Part shown: piece by piece, positions 20,094 to 28,210 of the stretch
How the letters are laid out: each line of letters opens with the position of its first letter
How positions within the stretch are numbered: the first letter of the stretch is position 1
Source: an uncultured Tolumonas sp.
GTDB taxonomy: Bacteria > Pseudomonadota > Gammaproteobacteria > Enterobacterales > Aeromonadaceae
DNA: 64,000 bases
Direction of reading: 5' to 3'
Assembly (NCBI RefSeq): GCF_963678185.1
Contig: NZ_OY782757.1
Coordinates: 1,375,001-1,439,000 of the forward strand
Notes under the pieces: model-generated
The model's input: only the letters and a program-made list of their open reading frames with translations
What the model was told of the DNA's origin: nothing
Database searches by the model: none
Made by a program: the position numbers and the translations under genes

Positions 20094-21761
20094 ATGTGTT
20101 CGATATTTGGTATTCTGGACATTAAATCCGATGCTGTTGCATTACGTAAAACAGCATTAGAGATGTCTAAGCGTCTACGTCACCGCGGTCCTGATTGGTC
20201 CGGTGTATATAGCAATGACAAAGCGATTCTGGTGCATGAACGTCTGTCGATTGTTGATCCCGGTAATGGCGCGCAACCACTGTATAATCCCGAACATACC
20301 CACGTATTGGCTGTTAATGGCGAGATCTATAATCATAAAGATCTGCAAAAAAATCTGACCGTTGATTTTAAATTCCAAACCGGTTCTGACTGTGAAGTGA
20401 TCCTGGCGCTGTATAAAGAAAAAGGTACCGCGTTTCTGGATGACTTAAGCGGTATTTTCGCTTTCGTACTGTATGACGCAGAACAAGATGCTTACTTGAT
20501 CGGTCGTGACCACATGGGGATCATTCCTCTTTATACGGGTCGTGATGAACACGGTAACTTCTATGTTGCTTCAGAAATGAAAGCACTGGTGCCGGTTTGT
20601 AAAACTGTTGCTGAATTCCCACCAGGACATTTCCTGTGGAGTAAAGACGGTGAACTGACTCGTTATTACACCCGTGACTGGATGGAATTCAGTGCAGTTG
20701 AAAACAATCCATCTGACAAACTGGCATTGCGTGACGCATTGGAAGATGCCGTTCAGCGTCAGTTGATGTGTGACGTACCTTACGGTGTATTGTTGTCTGG
20801 TGGTCTGGATTCTTCTGTTGTTTCTGCGATTACCAAACGTTTTGCTGCCCGTCGTATCGAAGATGATGGTAAGAGTGAAGCTTGGTGGCCACAATTGCAT
20901 TCATTTGCAGTGGGTCTGAACGGTTCGCCTGACTTAGCGGCAGCACGTAAAGTAGCTGATGCGCTGGGCACCATTCACCACGACATTCTGTTTACTGTAC
21001 AGGAAGGTCTGGATGCGATCCGCGATGTGATTTACCACATCGAAACTTACGACGTCACCACTATCCGTGCTTCTACCCCAATGTATTTGATGGCGCGCGT
21101 CATCAAAGCGATGGGTATTAAGATGGTACTGTCGGGTGAAGGTGCGGATGAATTGTTTGGTGGTTACCTCTATTTCCATAAAGCACCAAATGCGAAAGAA
21201 TTCCATGAAGAAACAGTACGTAAGCTGAGCCAGCTGCATATGTACGACTGCCTGCGTGCCAATAAATCTATGGCAGCATGGGGTGTGGAAGCGCGTGTTC
21301 CGTTCCTCGACAAAGAATTCATGGACGTTGCAATGCGTCTGAATCCGAAAGATAAAATGTGTGGTAACGGCAAGATCGAAAAACACATTGTTCGTGAAAC
21401 CTTCGAGCATTATCTGCCGAAAGAAGTGGCATGGCGCCAGAAAGAACAGTTCTCTGATGGTGTAGGTTATTCTTGGATCGACAGCCTGAAAGAGTTGGTT
21501 GAATCCGAAGTTAGTGACCAAATGATGGAAGCCGCAGCTTATCGCTTCCCGATCAATACCCCACTGACTAAAGAAGCTTATTACTACCGCTCTATTTTCG
21601 AAGAGCACTTCCCGCTGGAATCGGCTGCACTGTGTGTTCCATACGGTAAATCAGTCGCTTGTTCTACACCGGCCGCTCTGGAATGGGACGCTAAGTTTAA
21701 AGAACTCGCAGATCCATCAGGCCGTGCTGTGCTCGACGTGCACAACGAAGCGTTAAAATAA
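20094..21761 (+). CDS. asnB: Asparagine synthetase B, glutamine-hydrolysing
   Basis: Makes asparagine from aspartate, ATP and glutamine. The 555-residue protein begins MCSIFGILD, exposing the Cys nucleophile of the N-terminal class II amidotransferase domain after Met removal. The synthetase domain follows with the pyrophosphate loop LLSGGLDSSVVSA and LSGEGADELFGGY. The length matches E. coli AsnB. It stands alone, closed by a strong terminator. Confidence 0.97.
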   Translation: MCSIFGILDIKSDAVALRKTALEMSKRLRHRGPDWSGVYSNDKAILVHERLSIVDPGNGAQPLYNPEHTHVLAVNGEIYNHKDLQKNLTVDFKFQTGSDCEVILALYKEKGTAFLDDLSGIFAFVLYDAEQDAYLIGRDHMGIIPLYTGRDEHGNFYVASEMKALVPVCKTVAEFPPGHFLWSKDGELTRYYTRDWMEFSAVENNPSDKLALRDALEDAVQRQLMCDVPYGVLLSGGLDSSVVSAITKRFAARRIEDDGKSEAWWPQLHSFAVGLNGSPDLAAARKVADALGTIHHDILFTVQEGLDAIRDVIYHIETYDVTTIRASTPMYLMARVIKAMGIKMVLSGEGADELFGGYLYFHKAPNAKEFHEETVRKLSQLHMYDCLRANKSMAAWGVEARVPFLDKEFMDVAMRLNPKDKMCGNGKIEKHIVRETFEHYLPKEVAWRQKEQFSDGVGYSWIDSLKELVESEVSDQMMEAAAYRFPINTPLTKEAYYYRSIFEEHFPLESAALCVPYGKSVACSTPAALEWDAKFKELADPSGRAVLDVHNEALK

Positions 21762-21768
21762 CATCGCT

Positions 21769-21800
21769 AACAGGCCCACTTCGGTGGGTCTGTTTTTTTC
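21769..21800 (+). terminator. Terminator after asnB
   Basis: Ten-base stem ACAGGCCCAC / GTGGGTCTGT with a TTCG tetraloop and an eight-T run, 8 bases past the asnB stop. The hairpin tolerates one G-U pair. Confidence 0.92.
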
Positions 21801-21860
21801 TGCCTACCGCCACCAGCTCGTGATAAAATGTGACACAAATCTCTTTTATCCTGATCACTC

Positions 21861-22232
21861 ATGTCTGATTTCCGCAATTCATCCTTCCAGATACTGCGTA
21901 TTGCACGTGATTTTCTGGTGATTCTCGCTTGTCTTCAGGCCGGTAAAGCTGTGGCTTCAATGCTGCCCTTTCGTTTTCCCGATAGCATCCTCGGCCTACT
22001 GTTTTTGTTTGTCTTACTTAATCTGCAATTAGTGAAATTACACTGGATTGAAAAAGGCGCCAGCCTACTATTGAAACACATGGCACTGTTATTCATTCCA
22101 GTCGCCGTCGGATTGCTGGGTTACATCGATATATTCATGAACGCGATTGGTGTAATAGCACTGAATGTTTTTGCCGGGTTATGTTTGATCTTGTTGATTG
22201 TGGGCAGACTGTTCCAAAGGATGAACCAATGA
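21861..22232 (+). CDS. yohJ: CidA/LrgA family membrane protein (YohJ)
   Basis: A 123-residue protein with four predicted membrane segments and the family motif FPDSILGLLFLFVLL. Members are holin-like in sequence, and in E. coli YohJ pairs with YohK; roles in murein hydrolase control or small-molecule (pyruvate, uridine or 3-hydroxypropionate) transport have been proposed for this family. The stop codon overlaps the yohK start as ATGA, implying coupled translation. Confidence 0.88.
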   Translation: MSDFRNSSFQILRIARDFLVILACLQAGKAVASMLPFRFPDSILGLLFLFVLLNLQLVKLHWIEKGASLLLKHMALLFIPVAVGLLGYIDIFMNAIGVIALNVFAGLCLILLIVGRLFQRMNQ

Positions 22233-22918
22233 TGCTTTATCTCGCATTACCACTGACTATTCTCTGTTATTGGCTGAGCCGTAAACTGTATCAGCGGTTT
22301 CCGCTGCCGATCATGAATCCGTTATTGATTTCGATGATCGTGCTCATGTCATTGCTGCATTTCGGTCATTTTCCACTCAATGATTTTCAAAGCGGCACTT
22401 GGGTCATTAACTGGTTATTGAAACCTGCTGTGGTTGCCCTAGCACTACCGCTGTATCAGCAGGTGATCCATATTAAAAACAAAATAAAGCCAATTTTGAT
22501 TTGTTGCTCGCTGTCGGTTGTGATCAGTATTCTGACCAGCATGGTAATTTGTCGAAATCTGGGTATTGAAGAGCAAATTACCCGCAGTATCGCCACGCGC
22601 TCTATTACGACGCCACTAGCCATGAGTGTGAGCGAAAGCTTAGGTGGTATTCCATCCATTGCTGCTGCGGTGGTGGTGATCGTTGGGATTTTTGGCGCAA
22701 TTATCGGGTTTCCGTTACTCAAATTATTTGGTGTAACAGATCCGCAAGCACAAGGCTTGGCAATTGGCGCCTGTTCTCACGCCGTTGGGACATCTGCGGC
22801 AAATGAACGCGGGGTGACGCAAGGTGCGTTTTCTTCATTGGCGTTAGTAGTCTGCGGAATTTTAACCGCATTAATTGCGCCACTGATGTTTGCTATCTAC
22901 GGGTTGTTTATCCAATAA
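22229..22918 (+). CDS. yohK: CidB/LrgB family membrane protein (YohK)
   Basis: A 229-residue polytopic inner-membrane protein of the LrgB family. It shows the conserved LKPAVVALALPLYQQ, SITTPLAMSVSESLGGIPSIAA and GACSHAVGTSAA blocks. I start it at the ATG that overlaps the yohJ stop (22229), because residues read upstream of it are not conserved. It presumably works with YohJ as one membrane complex. It ends in a strong terminator. Confidence 0.9.
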   Translation: MMLYLALPLTILCYWLSRKLYQRFPLPIMNPLLISMIVLMSLLHFGHFPLNDFQSGTWVINWLLKPAVVALALPLYQQVIHIKNKIKPILICCSLSVVISILTSMVICRNLGIEEQITRSIATRSITTPLAMSVSESLGGIPSIAAAVVVIVGIFGAIIGFPLLKLFGVTDPQAQGLAIGACSHAVGTSAANERGVTQGAFSSLALVVCGILTALIAPLMFAIYGLFIQ

Positions 22919-22930
22919 AAAAATTGAATA

Positions 22931-22965
22931 AAACAAAGGCGACGCTGAGTGGTCGCCTTTGTTTT
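22931..22965 (+). terminator. Bidirectional terminator between yohK and the DUF4250 gene
   Basis: AAACAAAGGCGAC (22931-22943) pairs with GTCGCCTTTGTTT (22952-22964), loop CGCTGAGTG trimmed by pairing, flanked by A and T runs on either side. It ends yohK on the plus strand and the small convergent gene on the minus strand. Confidence 0.88.
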
Positions 22966-22977
22966 CTAATCATCAGT

Positions 22978-23175
22978 TTAATGGTTGGCTTTAAATTGAT
23001 TACTCATCTCATCATAATGATAACCAATCGAAGACATTCTTTTGTTCAACTGCTCTTGCGCCATGTCGTAACGCAACAGTAATTCACCAAGATCAGCACA
23101 CTCTAATCTCAGTTTCTCATTCACTATGCCAAGTAAAATATTGGCATCCATTCGTTGATAGGCACTTAGATCCAT
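22978..23175 (-). CDS. Small DUF4250 family protein
   Basis: A 65-residue protein starting MDLSAYQRMDANILLGIVNEKLRLECADL. The order N(I/L)L..(V/I)N.KLR, LCxxLxx and SIGYxYDExxNQF is that of DUF4250, a small helical cytosolic family with no known function. The ATG at 23175 is preceded by AAGGAG on the minus strand, so it is very probably a real gene. It lies alone between yohK and hemH. Confidence 0.8.
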   Translation of the reverse strand: MDLSAYQRMDANILLGIVNEKLRLECADLGELLLRYDMAQEQLNKRMSSIGYHYDEMSNQFKANH

Positions 23176-23256
23176 CGCGTTTCTCCTTACTCATCAACCG
23201 CCACAGAATAACTATAGTGCGTTAATGCCAGGATACTGTGGGCTGCACTGAAATTT

Positions 23257-24234
23257 TTAACACAAGACGCTGTTTTGCCAACGTCGAATCAATGTTGCCA
23301 GTGTCTGCATGTAACCCGGATCAGCATTTAAGGCGGGAATATAGTGATAATATTCACCGCCGGCCTGCAGGAAAGTTTCTTTACCTTCCACCGCAATCTC
23401 CTCCAGCGTTTCTAAACAATCAACGCTGAAAGCCGGGCACACGACATAAAGTCGTTTTTTACCTTGCGCAGGTAATTGTCGCAAGGTGGCATCGGTATAA
23501 GGTTCCAGCCATTTTTGTTTGCCAAACCGTGATTGAAAGCTCAACTGCCACTGTGCTGGCGATAACCCTAACACTTGGGCTACTGCCGCTGCTGTCGCTT
23601 TGCAGTGTTCTGGATAAGGGTCGCCGCGCAATGCGTATGCTTCCGGAATGCCATGAAAAGAAAATAACAACAAATCATCTGACTGCGCGGTAAAACCACT
23701 GCGGAGAATAGAATCCGCTAATGCTTGGATATATTCCGTTTGCTGATAATGCTCGCCAACCAATTGATAAGACGGGACATGATGTTCCTTTGCCATGATT
23801 TTTTGCCAAGCATCGGAGACACACGCCGTGGTCGTCGAGGAATATTGCGGATAAAGCGGTAACAATAATACTTGTGTCACGCCCTGTGCTTTTAGCCGCA
23901 ACCAAGCATCTTGCAATGAAGGCTGGCCATAAGTCATTGCTAATTCAATCGGCAGTTCGTCTTGTAACAGAGCCTGTAACGCTGTTTGTTGCATTTGGCT
24001 ATATACTAGTAATGGAGAGCCACCAGTCAGCCAGATTTGCTGATAAGCGTGTGCTACGCGCTTACAACGTAGTGGCAATACCAAACCATGCAATAAAGGC
24101 CACCAGATAAAATGCGGAATGCCCACCACACGTTGATCCATCAAAAATTCTTGCAAGAACGTTTTTACCCCAGCCGGTGTTGCTTCCGCAGGGGTGCCCA
24201 GATTAACCAGAATAACGCCTTGCTTGTTCGTCAT
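23257..24234 (-). CDS. hemH: Ferrochelatase
   Basis: Inserts ferrous iron into protoporphyrin IX, the last step of heme synthesis. I start at ATG 24234 (MTNKQGVILVNLGTP), with AGGA nine bases upstream, giving 325 residues; the frame is open to 24306. The active-site His lies in LLFSFHGIPEAY, and VCPAFSVDCLETLEEI is the conserved C-terminal block. It follows adk, the usual enterobacterial order. Confidence 0.96.
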   Translation of the reverse strand: MTNKQGVILVNLGTPAEATPAGVKTFLQEFLMDQRVVGIPHFIWWPLLHGLVLPLRCKRVAHAYQQIWLTGGSPLLVYSQMQQTALQALLQDELPIELAMTYGQPSLQDAWLRLKAQGVTQVLLLPLYPQYSSTTTACVSDAWQKIMAKEHHVPSYQLVGEHYQQTEYIQALADSILRSGFTAQSDDLLLFSFHGIPEAYALRGDPYPEHCKATAAAVAQVLGLSPAQWQLSFQSRFGKQKWLEPYTDATLRQLPAQGKKRLYVVCPAFSVDCLETLEEIAVEGKETFLQAGGEYYHYIPALNADPGYMQTLATLIRRWQNSVLC

Positions 24235-24269
24235 GTAGTGCCATCCTATTTTACTATCTGCCATAAAGT

Positions 24270-24303
24270 ATAACGCCCGAACCATTTCTGGTACGGGCGT
24301 TAT
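24270..24303 (-). terminator. Terminator after adk
   Basis: ATAACGCCCG (24270-24279) pairs with CGGGCGTTAT (24294-24303), with additional inner pairs ACC/GGT. It lies about 60 bases past the adk stop, ahead of hemH. Confidence 0.7.
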
Positions 24304-24364
24304 CATTAAATCGATCAGATTTTTAATATAAACAGATCGTTAAAACAAACAGTTAGCCTAACTC

Positions 24365-25042
<678 letters not shown>

Positions 25043-25046
25043 TTAG

Positions 25047-25073
25047 GGCGCAAAAAGTACACGTTTTTGCGCC
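25047..25073 (-). other. Strong hairpin in the adk leader
   Basis: A perfect 10-bp inverted repeat, GGCGCAAAAA (25047-25056) and TTTTTGCGCC (25064-25073), loop 7 bases, 38 bases before the adk ATG. It is distinct from the htpG terminator 25 bases farther upstream. It could act as a second terminator or as an adk attenuator or RNA-stability element. Confidence 0.6.
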
Positions 25074-25097
25074 ATTCCTCAACCTTTTCACCCAAAC

Positions 25098-25122
25098 AAA
25101 AGCCGTGACAAGCACGGCTTTT
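25098..25122 (-). terminator. Terminator after htpG
   Basis: AAAAGCCGTG (25098-25107) pairs perfectly with CACGGCTTTT (25113-25122) over a 5-base loop, about 20 bases past the htpG stop. Confidence 0.85.
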
Positions 25123-25142
25123 GAGTATTGGAAGTAATTAAA

Positions 25143-27044
25143 TTACCCCAGCAGCAAACGGTTCATGCGTGCCACGAAACTGGCTGGATCCTGCAATCCG
25201 CCCTGTTCGGTCAGCTGTGCCTGTTCCTGCAACAACAACGCCCACTCTTTGAAACGTTCTTCATCTTGCAGTTGATCGATATGGCGGATCAACGCATGTT
25301 CAGGGTTTACTTCCAGAATGTATTTCTGCTCAGGCACTGACTGGCCCGCAGCCTTCATCAGTTTCATCATCTGGCTGCTCATACCGTGTGCATCAGTGAC
25401 CGCACAAACCGGGGTTTCAGTCAGACGATGCGACACACGCACATCCGCCACTTCGCTACCCAGTGCAGTTTTCAAACGTTCAATCAGACCGGCATTGGCT
25501 TTCGTCGCTTCTTCCTGCTGTTTACGGCTTTCTTCATCTTCCAGATCGCCCAGCTCCAGATCACCGCTGGTCACAGAAACCAGTTTCTTGCCATCGAACT
25601 CTGACAGATGGTTCATCAGCCATTCATCGATACGCTCCCACATCAACAGCACTTCGATGCCTTTCTTACGCAGAATTTCGAGGTGTGGGCTGTTTTTCGC
25701 GGCGGTATAGCTGTCAGCGATGATGAAATAGATCTTATTCTGACCCTCTTTCATGCGAGAAACATAATCCGTCAGATTAGCGGTTTGCGCATTACTGTCG
25801 TTGAGTGTTGAAGCAAATCGCAGCAATTTCGCGATCTCTTCACGATTGCCCCAATCTTCTGCCGGGCCTTCTTTCAGCACGTTACCGAACTCACCCCAGA
25901 ATTTCTGGTATTGCTCAGCATCGTCTTTCGACATTTTGTCCAGCATGCTCAATACACGCTTGGTGCACGCTTTACGCAGTTGCGCGGTGATTTTGTTGTC
26001 TTGCAGAATTTCACGCGATACGTTCAGCGGCAGATCGTTGGAATCAAGCACACCTTTTACAAAACGCAGGTAAGTTGGCATGAACTGTTCAGCGTCATCC
26101 ATGATGAACACGCGCTGTACGTACAGTTTCAGGCCATGTTTCTGTTCACGATTCCACATATCAAATGGCGCGCGAGCTGGAATATACAGCAGACTGGTGT
26201 ATTCCATATTGCCTTCAACACGGTTATGCGACCAGGTCAGTGGGTCTTCGTAATCGTGTGATACGTGTTTGTAGAACTCTTTATACTCTTCGTCTTTGAT
26301 CTCTTTGGCAGAACGCGTCCACAGGGCAGTCGCACGGTTAACTTGTTCCCAAGAGCCTTCCGTTGCTGATTTTTCTTCACCTTCGGCAGCTTCTGGCGCT
26401 TTCCACAACTCGACAGGTATGCTGATGTGATCAGAATATTTGCCGATCACGGAGCGCAGACGATAATCTTCCAGGAATTCGGTTTCATCTTCTTTCAGAT
26501 GCAGGATCACATCGGTACCGCGGCTGTCTTTGGTCACTTCAGCTACGGTGAAGCTACCATCACCAACCGATTCCCAACGCACCGCTTTATTATCTGCCTG
26601 ACCAGCAATACGGCTGATCACGGTCACTTTGTCTGCCACGATAAATGCCGAGTAGAAACCCACACCAAACTGACCAATCAGCTGGGAGTCTTTACTCTGA
26701 TCACCGCTCAGATTTTGGAAAAAATCTTTGGTGCCGGAACGGGCGATGGTGCCCAGATGCTGAATAGCATCTTCACGGCTCATACCGATACCGTTATCGG
26801 AAATGGTCAGCGTACGTTGATCTTTATCAATCAACAGACGGACATGCAGCTGACCATCATTTTCATATAAATTAGCATCGGACAACGCTTTGAAACGCAA
26901 CTTATCAGCCGCATCTGCCGCGTTCGAGATCAGTTCACGCAGGAAAACCTCTTTGTTGGAATAGAGGCTGTGCGCCATCAGGTTCAACAGTTGTTTAACT
27001 TCAGTCTGAAACCCATGGGTTTCCATATGAACAGTTTCTGTCAT
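25143..27044 (-). CDS. htpG: Chaperone HtpG (bacterial Hsp90)
   Basis: Dimeric ATP-dependent chaperone of 633 residues. The N-terminal GHKL ATPase motifs are clear: [19 protein letters not shown] (Asn and Glu for Mg-ATP), ISDNGIGMS and [11 protein letters not shown]. The middle domain has the catalytic-loop Arg in NVSREILQ, and the C-terminal dimerisation domain ends in MNRLLLG. A near-perfect heat-shock promoter lies upstream. It is adjacent to adk, as in E. coli. Confidence 0.98.
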   Translation of the reverse strand: MTETVHMETHGFQTEVKQLLNLMAHSLYSNKEVFLRELISNAADAADKLRFKALSDANLYENDGQLHVRLLIDKDQRTLTISDNGIGMSREDAIQHLGTIARSGTKDFFQNLSGDQSKDSQLIGQFGVGFYSAFIVADKVTVISRIAGQADNKAVRWESVGDGSFTVAEVTKDSRGTDVILHLKEDETEFLEDYRLRSVIGKYSDHISIPVELWKAPEAAEGEEKSATEGSWEQVNRATALWTRSAKEIKDEEYKEFYKHVSHDYEDPLTWSHNRVEGNMEYTSLLYIPARAPFDMWNREQKHGLKLYVQRVFIMDDAEQFMPTYLRFVKGVLDSNDLPLNVSREILQDNKITAQLRKACTKRVLSMLDKMSKDDAEQYQKFWGEFGNVLKEGPAEDWGNREEIAKLLRFASTLNDSNAQTANLTDYVSRMKEGQNKIYFIIADSYTAAKNSPHLEILRKKGIEVLLMWERIDEWLMNHLSEFDGKKLVSVTSGDLELGDLEDEESRKQQEEATKANAGLIERLKTALGSEVADVRVSHRLTETPVCAVTDAHGMSSQMMKLMKAAGQSVPEQKYILEVNPEHALIRHIDQLQDEERFKEWALLLQEQAQLTEQGGLQDPASFVARMNRLLLG

Positions 27045-27087
27045 CTTGCTTTCCTTGATTTACGGGGAAGTTCTAGTACAGGAAACA

Positions 27088-27115
27088 AGATGGGGATGAA
27101 TGGCAAATTTTCAAG
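27088..27115 (-). promoter_or_regulatory. Sigma-32 heat-shock promoter of htpG
   Basis: On the minus strand CTTGAAA (27109-27115), 13 bases, CCCCATCT (27088-27095). This matches the RpoH consensus CTTGAAA-N(11-16)-CCCCATNT throughout and lies about 45 bases ahead of the htpG ATG. Confidence 0.93.
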
Positions 27116-27146
27116 TCAGGAAAATTCACCACGATGAAAGAAAAGA

Positions 27147-27749
27147 TTATTCCAACGGACGGCGACCACTTAATGAATGCGATAAGGTCATGCCATCCAC
27201 CAGCTCCAGCTCACCACCAACCGGCACACCGTGTGCGATACGAGTGACACTGATCTGATATTGTTTGGCCATGCTGGCAATATAAAATGCGGTCGCATCG
27301 CCTTCAATGGTAGGGTTCGTTGCCAGAATAATTTCCTGCCACTGCCCGCTTTGTAGCAGCGCATCCAGCTTATCGAGCCCCAGCTCTTTCGGGCCGATAC
27401 CATCTAACGGTGACAAGTGCCCCATCAGCACAAAATAACGCCCGGAATAGTGATGCGTCTGCTCAATCGCCGCGACATCTGCCGGTGTTTCCACGATACA
27501 CAACTGACCGTTTTCTGCGCGTTTTTGATTAGCACAGATGTCACACAACGTGTTTTCCGTAAAAGTACGGCAATGCTGGCAGTGCCCAATTTCTGTCAAC
27601 GCACGTTGTAGGGTTTGCCCTAATTGCAGACCACGTTTACGTTCCCGCTCCAGCAATTGAAATGCCATACGCTGGGCTGATTTTGGCCCAACACCAGGCA
27701 GTATCTGTAATTCACGGATCAAAGAATCAAGTAACGGGCTGAACTTCAT
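27147..27749 (-). CDS. recR: Recombination protein RecR
   Basis: Acts with RecF and RecO to load RecA at gaps. The 200-residue protein has the N-terminal HhH segment [14 protein letters not shown], a four-Cys zinc finger ([16 protein letters not shown]) and a Toprim domain with [16 protein letters not shown] start at ATG 27749 ([10 protein letters not shown]) to match the family length; an ATG five codons upstream is also open. It follows ybaB and dnaX, the conserved order. Confidence 0.96.
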   Translation of the reverse strand: MKFSPLLDSLIRELQILPGVGPKSAQRMAFQLLERERKRGLQLGQTLQRALTEIGHCQHCRTFTENTLCDICANQKRAENGQLCIVETPADVAAIEQTHHYSGRYFVLMGHLSPLDGIGPKELGLDKLDALLQSGQWQEIILATNPTIEGDATAFYIASMAKQYQISVTRIAHGVPVGGELELVDGMTLSHSLSGRRPLE

Positions 27750-27788
27750 GCGTGACACATCCACATAAAAACAAACTAAGAAACGAAA

Positions 27789-27815
27789 ACAGGCCGTAGA
27801 ATTACTACGACCTGT
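27789..27815 (-). terminator. Hairpin between ybaB and recR
   Basis: ACAGGCCGTAG (27789-27799) and CTACGACCTGT (27805-27815) pair with one mismatch. It lies in the 93-base ybaB-recR gap, followed on the minus strand by TTTTCGTTTC. It is probably a partial terminator. Confidence 0.55.
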
Positions 27816-27842
27816 CAGATACGAACAAAAGTTGGTATCAGA

Positions 27843-28172
27843 TCAGAATGGCATTTTGAAGCCAGGAGGTAACTGCATACCACCGGTAACATCCGCCATT
27901 TTGGCTTTATTCTGTTCTTCTGCACGACGAACGGCATCGTTGAAAGCGGCAGCAATCAAATCTTCCAGCATTTCTTGATCATCTTCCATCAGGCTCGGAT
28001 CGATCGCAACACGGCGTACATTGTGGCTACCGGTGATGGTGATCTTAACCATGCCAGCACCTGACTCGCCTGTGACTTCCATCTTTGCCACTTCTTCCTG
28101 CATTTTCTGCATGCGCTCTTGCATCATCTGCGCCTGCTTCATCAAATTGCCCATTCCACCTTTACCGAACAT
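27843..28172 (-). CDS. ybaB: Nucleoid-associated protein YbaB/EbfC
   Basis: A 109-residue DNA-binding protein that forms a tweezer-like dimer. It begins [27 protein letters not shown] and contains [25 protein letters not shown], typical of the family. It lies between dnaX and recR, as in most Gammaproteobacteria, and is probably cotranscribed with both. Confidence 0.95.
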   Translation of the reverse strand: MFGKGGMGNLMKQAQMMQERMQKMQEEVAKMEVTGESGAGMVKITITGSHNVRRVAIDPSLMEDDQEMLEDLIAAAFNDAVRRAEEQNKAKMADVTGGMQLPPGFKMPF

Positions 28173-28210
28173 GTTACCTCACTCTCTATTTGGTTGTGGT
28201 TGTGCCCGCT

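Noticed and set aside
20934-21608. A 224-codon open frame antisense to asnB
   Set aside because: Antisense to a strongly conserved gene with no ribosome binding site, no recognisable domain and a Phe/His-rich composition produced by reading a coding strand backwards.
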